59,350 nt of DNA from an uncultured Lachnospiraceae bacterium. GTDB lineage: Bacteria > Bacillota > Clostridia > Lachnospirales > Lachnospiraceae. A model generated the notes under the pieces. The model ran no database searches and was not told the DNA's origin. It worked only from the letters and a program-made list of their open reading frames with translations. Shown here piece by piece: positions 45,191 through 54,189 of the stretch. The DNA lies in assembly GCA_910587295.1 (NCBI GenBank), contig CAJULP010000026.1, forward strand, positions 1 through 59,350, given 5' to 3'. The translations under genes were made by a program, and so were the position numbers. How positions within the stretch are numbered: position 1 is the first letter of the stretch; each line of letters begins with the position of its first letter.

Positions 45191-46622
45191 CTTTTTCCTC
45201 TACATTTACATTCATCCCCGGAACATCCTGCTTTGAGGCGTCTTTAAGCGCCGTTACCTGATGGCTTTCCACTCCTTCCGTGCTCTCCGGCCGAAATAAG
45301 ATCTTCATGGTAAGCAGCATCAGCTTCAGATCCAGCCACAGGGAATAATTTTCTATATAAAACAAATCCAGTTTCAGCTTATCATAAGGCGTGGTGTTGT
45401 ATTTGCCGTAAACCTGGGCATAGCCGGCAAGTCCCGCCTTCACCTTCATACGAAAAGCAAATTCCGGCATATCCTCCATATACTGCCTGATGATCTGAGG
45501 CCGCTCCGGCCTCGGCCCGATAAAGGACATTTCTCCCTTCAGGATATTAAACAACTGGGGAAGCTCATCAATCCGTACCGCCCGGATAAATTTCCCCACA
45601 GGCGTAACCCTGCTGTCATTTTTCGCCGCAAGCCTTGCCACGCCGTCCTTTTCCGCATCCTCACTCATGCTCCGGAATTTCATGATCATGAACTCCCTGC
45701 CGTCTTTGGTACAGCGGACCTGTTTATACAGAATCGATCCCCCGTCATAACACTTGATGCAGATCGCCGTTACCAGCATAAAAGGAGCGGCAATGACCAA
45801 TAAAATAAGGGCGCACACAAAATCGATCAGCCTTTTCACTGCCCTTTGTTCCACAGACAGGGCATATTCCCTGGTCAGCAATATGGGAGTGTCAAACAAA
45901 TGGAGCTGGTCTGCTCCCATCACCAGTACATCGGGGATCTTCGGCATCATGTAGACCCGTATGGAACGGCTGTAACAATACTTTAACAAATGATTCCGCT
46001 CCGCCGTGGAAATATCCCAAAGGATCACTGCGCCGTAGCCTTTGTCAATCTCTTCTTCCAGCCTCCAAAGCCCTTCCCTTACATCCACGCACTTTACGAT
46101 CCGGTACTTGTCCTGCCTGGTTTCAAACTTCCTTAATATGTCTTTGATATCCCGCTCCCCATGGACTAACAGCATTTTCCTGGGAGGAAAGACCCGCCTG
46201 TAAATGCGGTCACACAGATTCACCCACAATGTGGAGATCAAAAGCTGGAGTACCGTGGCGCCTGCCAAATAAACCGGCGTCACCACCCAGTTCCGCATCA
46301 GGGAAATCTGGACATATGTAATCACATTCACCGTAAGGACGGAAAAAAGCTGGGACAAAAATACATCCACCGGCTTTAAATACCCAATCTTCAAACCGCC
46401 AAAGGTATTGGTAAAAAAGAACAAGAGCACCAGATAAAGGGCAAGCACCAAAATATGCCCGTTCCGGTAAAACTTAAGCCCCAGACGGCCCTCCTGATAG
46501 CCGTTTACCAGTGGGTAATAATATTCAAACCAAATATATGCATAAACTGCGGTCTGCATCAGTAATCCGATGAAGTTCATCCACAGCACCAGTATTCTTT
46601 TTAAGCTTTCAAAACGTTTCAC
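45177..46622 (-). CDS. Polyprenyl-phosphate sugar phosphotransferase (EPS initiation)
   Basis: A 481-residue polyprenyl glycosylphosphotransferase of the WbaP/EpsL type. Four N-terminal membrane helices, a soluble central region (HGERDIKDILRKFETRQ), another membrane segment near 270-292, then the catalytic domain: ILYKQVRCTKDGREFMIMKFRSM, RIDELPQLFNILKGEMSFIGPRPERP and KAGLAGYAQVYG. It loads the first sugar-phosphate on undecaprenyl phosphate. 12 bases after the GT2 gene. Confidence 0.92.
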   Translation of the reverse strand: MKRFESLKRILVLWMNFIGLLMQTAVYAYIWFEYYYPLVNGYQEGRLGLKFYRNGHILVLALYLVLLFFFTNTFGGLKIGYLKPVDVFLSQLFSVLTVNVITYVQISLMRNWVVTPVYLAGATVLQLLISTLWVNLCDRIYRRVFPPRKMLLVHGERDIKDILRKFETRQDKYRIVKCVDVREGLWRLEEEIDKGYGAVILWDISTAERNHLLKYCYSRSIRVYMMPKIPDVLVMGADQLHLFDTPILLTREYALSVEQRAVKRLIDFVCALILLVIAAPFMLVTAICIKCYDGGSILYKQVRCTKDGREFMIMKFRSMSEDAEKDGVARLAAKNDSRVTPVGKFIRAVRIDELPQLFNILKGEMSFIGPRPERPQIIRQYMEDMPEFAFRMKVKAGLAGYAQVYGKYNTTPYDKLKLDLFYIENYSLWLDLKLMLLTMKILFRPESTEGVESHQVTALKDASKQDVPGMNVNVEEKDEDE

Positions 46623-46634
46623 GGATACACCTCG

Positions 46635-47399
46635 TTAAAGTCTTCTCATGGTGGCGCGCACTGCCCAGAAAAAAAGATTGTATACACTGTACCACAAAGA
46701 AAGCTTCTCCTGCTTCCTGTATAAGTTCCATATGCGCCTTATCGCTTCCAATTTGTTTGAGGACAGGGATCTTGCAGGCCTTCTGTAAACCGCCAGCACC
46801 TCGTTAAGCCCATAGGCGGTAAATCCGTTTTTTAAAATTTTCCACCACGTGGCCGTGTCCTCGCTTTTTACCTCCGGCATCCTGATCAGTTCCCTGCCTG
46901 TCCTTTCCGTATCCAGCATCACTGTGGTGGTAAAGATCACCGTCCGGGAGAGGGCTTTAAAATAAGTAAGCGACGGCGGCACGTTTACCACCTTCCCGGT
47001 TCTTTTTGCGTCCTCATCGCCAAACTCATAAGCGGTAAACACAAAGGCAGCCTGCTTTTCTTTCATAAAAGCAAGCTCCTTTTCCAGCTTGTCCGGCATC
47101 CAAAGATCATCCGCATCCAAAAAGGCCACATATCTGCCCTTGGAAGCTTCTATCCCGGTATTCCTTGCCCGGGCGGCGCCTTCATTTTGCTGCTTTTCTA
47201 TCAGGCGGATCCTGGCATCCCCGCTTTCCATGCTCTCCCGGATCTTCTCCCTGCTGTCATCTTCGGAACCGTCGTCCACCAGCAAAAGCTCCCAGTTTCC
47301 ATAGGTCTGGGCCGCAACCATGGAAATGGTCTCCCTGATATATGCGCCTGCGTTGTAGACCGGCACGATAATGCTGATAAGCCCTGCATCCTGTTCCAT
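46635..47399 (-). CDS. EPS family 2 glycosyltransferase (2)
   Basis: A 254-residue GT-A enzyme: ISIIVPVYNAGAYIRETI, LLVDDGSEDDSREKI, GIEASKGRYVAFLDADDLW (DxD). The Y-N-x-x-F-W tail is slightly hydrophobic. It directly abuts the stop of the GtrB-like gene. Sugar unknown. Confidence 0.86.
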   Translation of the reverse strand: MEQDAGLISIIVPVYNAGAYIRETISMVAAQTYGNWELLLVDDGSEDDSREKIRESMESGDARIRLIEKQQNEGAARARNTGIEASKGRYVAFLDADDLWMPDKLEKELAFMKEKQAAFVFTAYEFGDEDAKRTGKVVNVPPSLTYFKALSRTVIFTTTVMLDTERTGRELIRMPEVKSEDTATWWKILKNGFTAYGLNEVLAVYRRPARSLSSNKLEAIRRIWNLYRKQEKLSLWYSVYNLFFWAVRATMRRL

Positions 47400-48329
47400 T
47401 TATATTTCCTCTTTTACCAGATAGATTGGCCTGTTTTTCACTTCCATATACGTCTTGGCAAGATATTGCCCCACGATCCCCAGGCAGAATAACTGCACGC
47501 CGCTGATCAGGGATATGATGCACACAAGGGACGGCCACCCTGAAGTGGGATCCCCAAACAGAGCCTTCCTTACAATAGTAAAGATAATAAGTCCAAATGC
47601 AACGATACAGAAAAGCACGCCCATAAACGCGGCAAAAGCCAAAGGCGCCGTGGAAAAAGACGTGATCCCCTCAAGGGAATAAATAAACAATTTCCAAAAA
47701 GACCACTTGGTCTCTCCCTTTTTCCGCTCAATATTGTCAAATTCCAGCCACTTGGTCTCAAAACCAACCCATCCAAACATCCCTTTCGTAAAGCGGTTAT
47801 ATTCTTTTAGAGAAAGAAGAGCCTCCACCACCTGCCGGGTCATCAGCCTGTAATCCCTTGCCCCGTCCACAATCTCGGTCCTGGATATCTTTTTCATGAT
47901 CCGGTAAAACATCCTTGCAAAAAAAGACCGGACCATAGGTTCCCCTTTTCTATTGACCCGCCGGGTGGCCACCGAGTCATAACCCTGCTCCAGATAGCCA
48001 AACATTTCCGGAAGAAGAGCTGGCGGATCCTGCAGATCAGCGTCCAAAAACACCACATAATCCCCTTTTGCCACTTCAAGGCCCGCATAGATTGCCGCTT
48101 CTTTCCCAAAATTTCTGGAAAAGGAAAGCAGATGCACCCTCTTATCTTTTTCGATCAGGGATTTAATTTCGCCTACAGAACCATCCTTGGAACCATCATC
48201 AATATACCACAGCTCCAGCTCCACGTCCTTTCGCTTAAAAAAGCTTTCATTTTTTATAAACTCTACATAGAAATCAGTGATATTTCCCTCTTCATTGTAA
48301 CAGGGAACCACTGCGCTCAACAATTTCAT
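47400..48329 (-). CDS. GtrB/DPM1-like polyprenyl-phosphate glycosyltransferase
   Basis: A 309-residue protein: a soluble GT2 domain (VVPCYNEEGNI, VVFLDADLQDPP, SRNFGKEAAI) followed by two C-terminal transmembrane helices (about 222-250 and 260-295, ending with GIVGQYLAKTYMEVKNRP). That layout and the DADLQDPP motif are those of GtrB, which makes polyprenyl-phosphate sugars for GT-C enzymes. The last gene of the operon is a GT-C enzyme, so the two may form a donor/acceptor pair. First gene of the EPS operon. Confidence 0.92.
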   Translation of the reverse strand: MKLLSAVVPCYNEEGNITDFYVEFIKNESFFKRKDVELELWYIDDGSKDGSVGEIKSLIEKDKRVHLLSFSRNFGKEAAIYAGLEVAKGDYVVFLDADLQDPPALLPEMFGYLEQGYDSVATRRVNRKGEPMVRSFFARMFYRIMKKISRTEIVDGARDYRLMTRQVVEALLSLKEYNRFTKGMFGWVGFETKWLEFDNIERKKGETKWSFWKLFIYSLEGITSFSTAPLAFAAFMGVLFCIVAFGLIIFTIVRKALFGDPTSGWPSLVCIISLISGVQLFCLGIVGQYLAKTYMEVKNRPIYLVKEEI

Positions 48330-48363
48330 ACGCCAATCCCTCTTGGTTTTTATACTGCCTTTT

Positions 48364-48392
48364 ATTTTAGCACACCTGCTAGAATATCACAA
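48364..48392 (-). promoter_or_regulatory. Probable EPS operon promoter
   Basis: On the minus strand TTGTGA (48387-48392), a 17-base spacer and TAAAAT (48364-48369) lie 35 bases before the first EPS gene. The lytTR gene begins 160 bases away on the other strand, so one regulator-binding region could serve both. Confidence 0.6.
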
Positions 48393-48552
48393 GGAAGGAT
48401 TCAGACGCCGCCTTACAGTCAGCAACAATTCAGTCCTGCCGAATTGTTACTATAGTTACATTTCGGCTCACCATAGGGTCTTGCTATGCGCGAAAAACAA
48501 AGTTACACTGCGGTTGACTAATGATAAACCACTTATCCACAAGGAGGAAAGA

Positions 48553-49290
48553 ATGATAAGAATAGGCATATGTGACGATGTTCCGTTTTATGCGGACAGC
48601 CTTGCTAAGGGAATCACCCACTGGCAGAAAGAACAGAAGATAATGACTCAAATTCTTAAATTCCAAAGCGGGGAAGACCTTTTATTTGAAATTGAATGTT
48701 CCGGTCATTTCAGTGTAATTTTCCTGGATATCCAGTTGACCGGGTTAAGCGGGATAGAAACGGCATTACAGATCCGAAAACAATACCCCCTGATCAACAT
48801 TGTGTTCATTTCCTTGTATAACCTCTGCCAGGAAATACACGGTCAATGCTGGTGGCCCATATTATATCTGGAAAAACCATTCAATCAGGAAAAATTGTAT
48901 CACCTTCTAAATCATGTCCACAAAGAATATCAAAGCATAAATCTCCCTTTTCAGTTCCAGTCAAATCACTGGCTGCACAGTGTAAACCTCCACGAAGTCC
49001 TATATTTTTCCAGTGATGTCCGGGTTGTAAAGATCATTTTGGAAGACGGGTCAGAACATAAGATGTATCACAAGCTAAGCGATATTGAAGAAAAATTGCA
49101 ATATCCCCAAAATATTTTCTTAAGGATCCATCAATCCTATCTGGTAAACAGCCGGAAGATCATAAAGTTCCACCGAAGGGCGGTAACGCTTGTAGGGGAT
49201 ATCGAACTGCCGGTCAGTAAGAGCCGGAAAGACGCCATCATACAATTCCAAATGGATGCCTATGCTGAAAAAGACGGATTACGACAATAA
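48553..49290 (+). CDS. LytTR-family response regulator
   Basis: A 245-residue AgrA/LytR-type regulator. Receiver domain residues 1-120 with D8-D9, phosphoacceptor D59 (VIFLDIQLTG) and the lysine in LEKPF. The LytTR DNA-binding domain is at about 135-240 (KLSDIEEKLQYPQNIFLRIHQSYLVN). ATG 48553 has AAGGAGG upstream. Divergent from the EPS promoter and followed by a GHKL kinase on the same strand: a likely two-component pair controlling the EPS genes (inference). Confidence 0.92.
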   Translation: MIRIGICDDVPFYADSLAKGITHWQKEQKIMTQILKFQSGEDLLFEIECSGHFSVIFLDIQLTGLSGIETALQIRKQYPLINIVFISLYNLCQEIHGQCWWPILYLEKPFNQEKLYHLLNHVHKEYQSINLPFQFQSNHWLHSVNLHEVLYFSSDVRVVKIILEDGSEHKMYHKLSDIEEKLQYPQNIFLRIHQSYLVNSRKIIKFHRRAVTLVGDIELPVSKSRKDAIIQFQMDAYAEKDGLRQ

Positions 49291-49292
49291 GT

Positions 49293-49409
49293 ATGTCATT
49301 TTTAACCACTTTATGTAAACCGACCCGTATACTGTATAATGCAAAGTGGGCTTTGGAAAATCTAATATCACATCTATTCGGGCGGGTTTTTCCTGCCCTT
49401 CTTTCATAA
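49293..49409 (+). CDS. Possible 38-residue peptide between regulator and kinase
   Basis: An open frame of 38 codons from ATG 49293 to TAA 49409, starting two bases after the lytTR stop. It begins MSFLTTLCKPTRILYN and is hydrophobic at the end. There is no ribosome binding site and a hairpin lies inside it. AgrC/AgrA-type systems often have peptide genes here, so it is recorded as a weak candidate and may be chance. Confidence 0.2.
   Translation: MSFLTTLCKPTRILYNAKWALENLISHLFGRVFPALLS
49380..49404 (+). terminator. Probable terminator after lytTR
   Basis: GGGCGGG / CCTGCCC (one mismatch) with a TTTTT loop, followed by TTCTTT. It lies 90 bases after the lytTR stop. Confidence 0.45.
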
Positions 49410-49523
49410 TAAGAATCCATATCAAGAATAATCATTCCCCATCACATCCCCCAAAGGTGGTTTACAATAATAATACCCTGGCTTATGGTAATTTATGATA
49501 TGCCGTAAAGACGAGGGGGAAAA

Positions 49524-50285
49524 ATGAGACAGCTTTTTATACTACTGTTATCAGTTCTGCTGGTGACAGTGTTAACAGCAATACTTCTTATAGCTATTTT
49601 TTATCGAAAATACAGGGAATACCAGAATCTAAAAGCAGATCATAAACTGCTGCGCCAGGAAAATATCTATTTAAGGAAGCGCTTCGAAGAAATGGCAAAG
49701 CAGCATCAGGCTTTCCGTTTTATGCACCATGAACTGAAAAATGATTACATCCTGGAAATGAACTACCTGAACCAAAAATTATACGCACAGCTTGAGGAAC
49801 ATTACCGGAAAAAAGCCGGCTGTATCAACTTCAAGACCGGCCTGATCCATACCGGCAATATCGGCATGGACGCAATCTTGAACTACAAGCAGGAGGCCGC
49901 CCGTAAAGAGCAGATTCATATTGACATACACCATCAGATTCTGACCCATATCAAGATCGACAACCGGGATCTTAACATGATCCTTGGTAACCTGATCGAC
50001 AATGCGTTAGAAGCGGTCCGCAAATTAACATCCGGCCAACGCAGAATCGCACTTAAGGTCAGGGCCGACGCCACCACCTTATTCCTGGAGATCAGCAACA
50101 AATACCTGGGGATACCAACAAAGGATACCCACGGAAATTACCTGACCTTAAAACCGGACCGCCGCCTTCACGGCCAGGGCCTTTCCCGGGTAAAGCTGCT
50201 GGCCAAAAAGTATGGCGGCGGTATTACCATCTGCGATAAAGATAACTGTTTCCATGTGAAAGTCCTGCTTTATATGCCGGAATGA
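49524..50285 (+). CDS. GHKL-domain sensor histidine kinase
   Basis: A 253-residue kinase with one N-terminal membrane helix (about 4-27), a coiled-coil and dimerisation helix with FMHHELKNDY (67-75; phosphoacceptor H68 or H69), the N-box LGNLIDNALEA (154-164) and the G-box HGQGLS. The large multi-helix AgrC-type sensor region is absent: there is one helix instead of five to seven. It follows the LytTR regulator and is its probable partner; the cue is unknown. Confidence 0.85.
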   Translation: MRQLFILLLSVLLVTVLTAILLIAIFYRKYREYQNLKADHKLLRQENIYLRKRFEEMAKQHQAFRFMHHELKNDYILEMNYLNQKLYAQLEEHYRKKAGCINFKTGLIHTGNIGMDAILNYKQEAARKEQIHIDIHHQILTHIKIDNRDLNMILGNLIDNALEAVRKLTSGQRRIALKVRADATTLFLEISNKYLGIPTKDTHGNYLTLKPDRRLHGQGLSRVKLLAKKYGGGITICDKDNCFHVKVLLYMPE

Positions 50286-50291
50286 AGGAGT

Positions 50292-51092
50292 TTAAAACCG
50301 GTGTCCGCCACCGCCTCCTCCCGAGCCACCTGATCTTCCCCCTCCTCCCGAGCCACCTGACCTTCCCCCTCCTCCGGAACTGGGCGGATCATACTTTTTG
50401 GTGGTGCCGGTATGTATGGTTTGGGGATCCGTTAACAGATACTGATATCTGGTGGCCTCCAAAAGCTCCTTATCACTGGGTTTCCTTGACATGGACATGG
50501 TCCTTACCACAAAATAAGTGGCCATAAGCCCTAAGATCACGGAAAGCAGCAGATTGCTGATATATTTCATAGGCTGGGCGATCCGGTCTCCCCGGAGTCT
50601 GGCTAAGATCTGAGAAAAGGCTTCCCTGCCACAGCGAAAATAATCCCCGTCGGAAGCATATCTGTAAACATTATCCGTAATCACATCCGCATAGCTGCCG
50701 GTGATCACCCGGTAGATCCCTCCGTTACTGTGGATCCAGATATTCCGGTTATCCATATCGATCAAAAATACCGTGCCGCTTTCCGTTCCAAACATCTCTT
50801 CATAATATGCTTTTATGTACCGCTCCGTGGAATATCCGTTATCGTCAATAGACTTAAAGGCCACATTGCCATAAGCCGTAATGCTTTCCATCACTTCCGC
50901 CAGGGCCTCCTCCTGCGGGCTGCTTATAAGATCCGCGTCATCCTCTATGATCACCCGATATCCTGTGGTGTCGTTATGGTATTTTTCTTCCGCGTAAGCC
51001 CTGGCATCGGCCAGATACCCTATAACCGCCGCCCACAAAAATAACCAGGCTGCTTTTTGCATCCAGTTTCCTTTCCCACGGCATACCCTCAT
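50292..51092 (-). CDS. TPM-domain exported protein with Gly/Ser/Arg-rich tail
   Basis: A 266-residue protein. Signal-type N-terminus (MQKAAWLFLWAAVIGYLADARA), TPM domain (about 40-170, IEDDADLISSPQEEALAEVM and GTVFLIDMDNRNIWIHSNGGIYR), one membrane helix near 182-200, and a cytoplasmic or wall-facing tail that ends in repeated GGGGRSGGSGG. TPM domains may act in membrane-protein turnover or as phosphatases. The Gly-rich tail is encoded by a short tandem repeat (50300-50380). Start at ATG 51092 has AAGGAGG nine bases upstream; ATG 51062 is an alternative. Its start lies two bases past the zinc-ribbon stop. Confidence 0.85.
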   Translation of the reverse strand: MRVCRGKGNWMQKAAWLFLWAAVIGYLADARAYAEEKYHNDTTGYRVIIEDDADLISSPQEEALAEVMESITAYGNVAFKSIDDNGYSTERYIKAYYEEMFGTESGTVFLIDMDNRNIWIHSNGGIYRVITGSYADVITDNVYRYASDGDYFRCGREAFSQILARLRGDRIAQPMKYISNLLLSVILGLMATYFVVRTMSMSRKPSDKELLEATRYQYLLTDPQTIHTGTTKKYDPPSSGGGGRSGGSGGGGRSGGSGGGGGGHRF

Positions 51093-51093
51093 A

Positions 51094-52482
51094 TCAGGCC
51101 ACCTCCTTTTTGTCAAATTGGGGAAGCCTGCGCATGGCAAGCCGGTTATAATTCCTGATGATCTCTATCATATTAAAAAGAACTGCCCCCAAAGCCAAAA
51201 GCCCTCCTGTATAATAGTAGACATCCGAGACAGGACGCACAATACCGATCATGGCCGCAGAAAGGACTGCCACCGCGCTTAAGGCCGCCGTTACAAAAAA
51301 TCCCCGGCCTAAGCCGGCCCTGGCCTTTTTCCCCTTTTCCTTTTTTCCTGTAAATCCCCGGTCATCCAGATTATGTTCCCTTTTGTGTATCCCTTCCAGC
51401 TCCAAGCCGTAGATCACTGCCGAAACTGCCGCAAGCACTGCACCAAGCCCTAAAAGCCAGGCAGGGCGCAGGGTTAAAAATAAATTCAAGAATAAAAAGA
51501 TAGGAACTGCCAGCAACAGAGAAGCAGCCAGATACCGTTTCGGTTCAATGGGCATATCCGCCACTACCTTCCCGGTCTGTCCGTTTACCGTCATATAGGC
51601 TACACGGTCCTTATTTCTATAGGTAAGAAACCAGACCGGGTACATGGTATTATCCGCCTTCCGAAGGTATGTTCCCATGCCCTGCCTTTGGTCTTTCGGC
51701 CTTTTCACCTTTAAGCCCTTAAACGCTTCTTCCTTACAGATACTGCGGAAGGTATTCTCCTCCGCTTTTTCCATGGCGTCTCCAACGTACACTTCCGGCC
51801 CCACATCAGCGGTATCCGCATAAAATCCGCTTAAAAACGCAGGTGTAAAATGTACCATCTCTTTCGCATCATAAGGCGCTAAGGCCTGGCTGATGTTATC
51901 ATAAAAAGAAGTGGACGCATCAGAGGAATATCCCAGGTAATAAGAATCCAGCCGTCCGGACAGGTCATAACGCTCTGTATAAACATAATCTCCTCTCCGG
52001 TAACTCTTTTCCCCTTTCAGCAGCACATTGCCTTTTTGAATCAGCTGATAAGACCAATAAGGCATATAGATCCCCCGAAATTCGTCAATATATTCCGGAT
52101 TCCTCAGCTCTTTCGGCACAAAAAATGCCTTCCTCATCTTTTGGGCATAAGCCTTCTTGCAATCCTCTTTTGTTTTCTTAAAGGGTATGATAAAGTCAGG
52201 GCGCTTTTCCCTGCTTATTCTGCTTGACAAAATAGTGGATGCGCCACAAAAGCTGCAAAAAGATGTGGCTTCATTATCCTCGCTGAACAGCTCGCCGCCG
52301 CATTGCGGGCAGGTAAATACCGTAACATCAAAAAAATCATCATTTTTGAAATTATTTTCTATGGCATCCGTGTCCTTGGTAATGGAATAAGGGTCAAAGC
52401 TCCCCCCACAGTATGCGCACGCCAGTTTCTGTGATTTAATTTCAAATTTTAAATTTCCACTGCAATTAGGACATTCATACAT
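51094..52482 (-). CDS. Zinc-ribbon membrane protein
   Basis: A 462-residue protein. Two zinc ribbons at the N-terminus: YECPNCSGNLKFE...LACAYCGG and TCPQCGGELF...SFCSFCGAS. A soluble middle region contains FIIPFKKTKEDCKKAYAQKM and YMPYWSYQL; the C-terminal part has four membrane helices. Family role unknown; such proteins are often next to TPM-domain genes, as here. ATG 52482 overlaps the metallophosphoesterase by 8 bases. The upstream GGGGG is its binding site. Confidence 0.82.
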   Translation of the reverse strand: MYECPNCSGNLKFEIKSQKLACAYCGGSFDPYSITKDTDAIENNFKNDDFFDVTVFTCPQCGGELFSEDNEATSFCSFCGASTILSSRISREKRPDFIIPFKKTKEDCKKAYAQKMRKAFFVPKELRNPEYIDEFRGIYMPYWSYQLIQKGNVLLKGEKSYRRGDYVYTERYDLSGRLDSYYLGYSSDASTSFYDNISQALAPYDAKEMVHFTPAFLSGFYADTADVGPEVYVGDAMEKAEENTFRSICKEEAFKGLKVKRPKDQRQGMGTYLRKADNTMYPVWFLTYRNKDRVAYMTVNGQTGKVVADMPIEPKRYLAASLLLAVPIFLFLNLFLTLRPAWLLGLGAVLAAVSAVIYGLELEGIHKREHNLDDRGFTGKKEKGKKARAGLGRGFFVTAALSAVAVLSAAMIGIVRPVSDVYYYTGGLLALGAVLFNMIEIIRNYNRLAMRRLPQFDKKEVA

Positions 52483-53122
52483 ACACTTTTCCCCCTTCTT
52501 TTGCCATTTTCTCCCTTCGCTTTCCATCCACTAAGATCCACTCATCCAGCGTAAGCGGCACATAATCCGAAAACATACAAAAACAATTGATCATATTACA
52601 GGGAATGGGCATTTCCTCCCCACTCTCCTTTAGGCTGCGCCGGGAAGCACGGGTAATCTGTACAAACCGGTCCACCAGATATTCGTCGTAAGTATCATGC
52701 ACATGGCCGTAAAGCATATAAGTCCTTGGATTTCCGTTTTTATCCCGCAGATACTGTTTATTGTAGCAAAAAACCGGGTAATGGCTAAGAATCACTCTCC
52801 GCCCGCCATCATGCATCTCCGCATATGGCCTGATCCAGACAAAACGGGAAGCGTCAAATTCCTTTTTCCCCAAATAAAGATCATGGTTCCCTGAGATCAG
52901 ATACAGCTTACCCTGAAGCCGTTGGATCACTTCATTAGTCTCGGCCGCCTTACCGACGGACAGATCCCCTAAGATCACCACCTCGTCATTTTTGCGCACC
53001 CGGCCATTCCACTTCTGGATCATAGATTCATTCATGGCCTCCCCGGAAGAAAAGCCCCGCTTATCCATACTTTCATTCATGTTGCTGTGAAAAAAATGCA
53101 GGTCCGATATATAAAACCGCAT
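52475..53122 (-). CDS. Calcineurin-like metallophosphoesterase
   Basis: A 215-residue enzyme with the full metal set: D-x-H in ISDLHFFHS, GDLS, GNHD, SHYP and GHVH. Likely phosphodiesterase or phosphatase of unknown substrate. Middle gene of the four-gene operon; stop and start overlaps on both sides. Confidence 0.85.
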   Translation of the reverse strand: MRFYISDLHFFHSNMNESMDKRGFSSGEAMNESMIQKWNGRVRKNDEVVILGDLSVGKAAETNEVIQRLQGKLYLISGNHDLYLGKKEFDASRFVWIRPYAEMHDGGRRVILSHYPVFCYNKQYLRDKNGNPRTYMLYGHVHDTYDEYLVDRFVQITRASRRSLKESGEEMPIPCNMINCFCMFSDYVPLTLDEWILVDGKRREKMAKEGGKVYV

Positions 53123-53134
53123 AACTTCCCTCCC

Positions 53135-54004
53135 TCAAAACAGGCTTAACTGCTCATATCCCGGGCTTTCCGGAAATTCATGCAGGTAGGCAAACAGCCG
53201 GCCCGTATCACATACTATATGATGCTCCCTGCACCTTGCATAAAAAAGAGCCATAAGCTCCTTGTTGTTGTCACTGGCGATCTCATAAGCAAAGCCGTAT
53301 TTTTGATGGTACTTCCGCCTGAGACCCGGAAAATGCCGGTCCAGCGCCCCATAATAGTACTCCCTGTCACCTTCCCGAAGCGTCATTCCCATACCAAAAT
53401 TGATGATACCATATACCCTGGCCTGAATGCAATAATCCAGGATTCCCTCCAGATTTTCCCTTGTGTCATTGATAAAGGGCAGGATTGGCGATAACCAGAC
53501 TACGGTAGGAATCCCGTTTTCTTTCATAATCTGCAATACCTCAAAACGTCTCTTGGTAGTACAAACATCGGGCTCCAGAATCCTGCAAAGCTCCTCGTCG
53601 TAAGTGGTAAGGGTCATCTGCACCACACATTTGGCCTTTGCATTGATACTTTTTAAAAGCGCCAGATCGCGCAGGATCCGATCGGATTTGGTCTGGATGG
53701 CAAGACCAAATCCATACCTATCGATCAGTTCCAGGCATTTTCCGGTAAGACGAAGTTCCTCCTCGCAGTGCATATAAGGATCACACATGGCTCCGGTACC
53801 GATCATGCACTTTTTCCGTTTTGACCGCAGCGCCTTTTCCAAAAGCTGCGGTGCGTTTTGCTTTACTTCAATGTCCTCAAAAGCATGGTTAATCTGATAG
53901 CACCTGCTTCGGCTGTCACAATAGATGCAGCCATGGGTGCACCCCCGGTATAGGTTCATGCCGTTTTGTGCCGATAAGATCCCTTTTGCATCCACAAAAT
54001 GCAT
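53135..54004 (-). CDS. Radical SAM protein, spore photoproduct lyase-like
   Basis: A 290-residue radical SAM protein. The Fe-S motif is C22-x3-C26-x2-C29 in RGCTHGCIYCDSRSRCYQ, typical of the SPL/Rv2578c-type group. It then has MTLTTYDEELCRILEPDV. ATG 54004 has GGAGGACGGAG close upstream. First gene of the operon radical SAM-phosphoesterase-zinc ribbon-TPM. Whether it repairs DNA (SPL) or modifies another substrate is not clear; it lacks obvious SPL C-terminal hallmarks. Confidence 0.8.
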   Translation of the reverse strand: MHFVDAKGILSAQNGMNLYRGCTHGCIYCDSRSRCYQINHAFEDIEVKQNAPQLLEKALRSKRKKCMIGTGAMCDPYMHCEEELRLTGKCLELIDRYGFGLAIQTKSDRILRDLALLKSINAKAKCVVQMTLTTYDEELCRILEPDVCTTKRRFEVLQIMKENGIPTVVWLSPILPFINDTRENLEGILDYCIQARVYGIINFGMGMTLREGDREYYYGALDRHFPGLRRKYHQKYGFAYEIASDNNKELMALFYARCREHHIVCDTGRLFAYLHEFPESPGYEQLSLF

Positions 54005-54189
54005 TCTCCGTCCTCCCCCTTCCCCTTTACCCATTATTTACTTCCAGATTTATCATACCCCCATTCCTGTACCGGGTCAATGGCGGAAGCAGGTTCATCC
54101 AGCCCAAGAATCCCCGCCTCTTCTTCCCTGTCCTCCACCAGGAATAGGCCGCTTGTCTAACATAAGCGGCCCATTTGTCTTACTATACG

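Noticed and set aside
49325..49345. TATAAT at about 49337 as a kinase promoter
   Set aside because: No matching -35 at the right distance, and it is almost 190 bases from the kinase start with a hairpin between.
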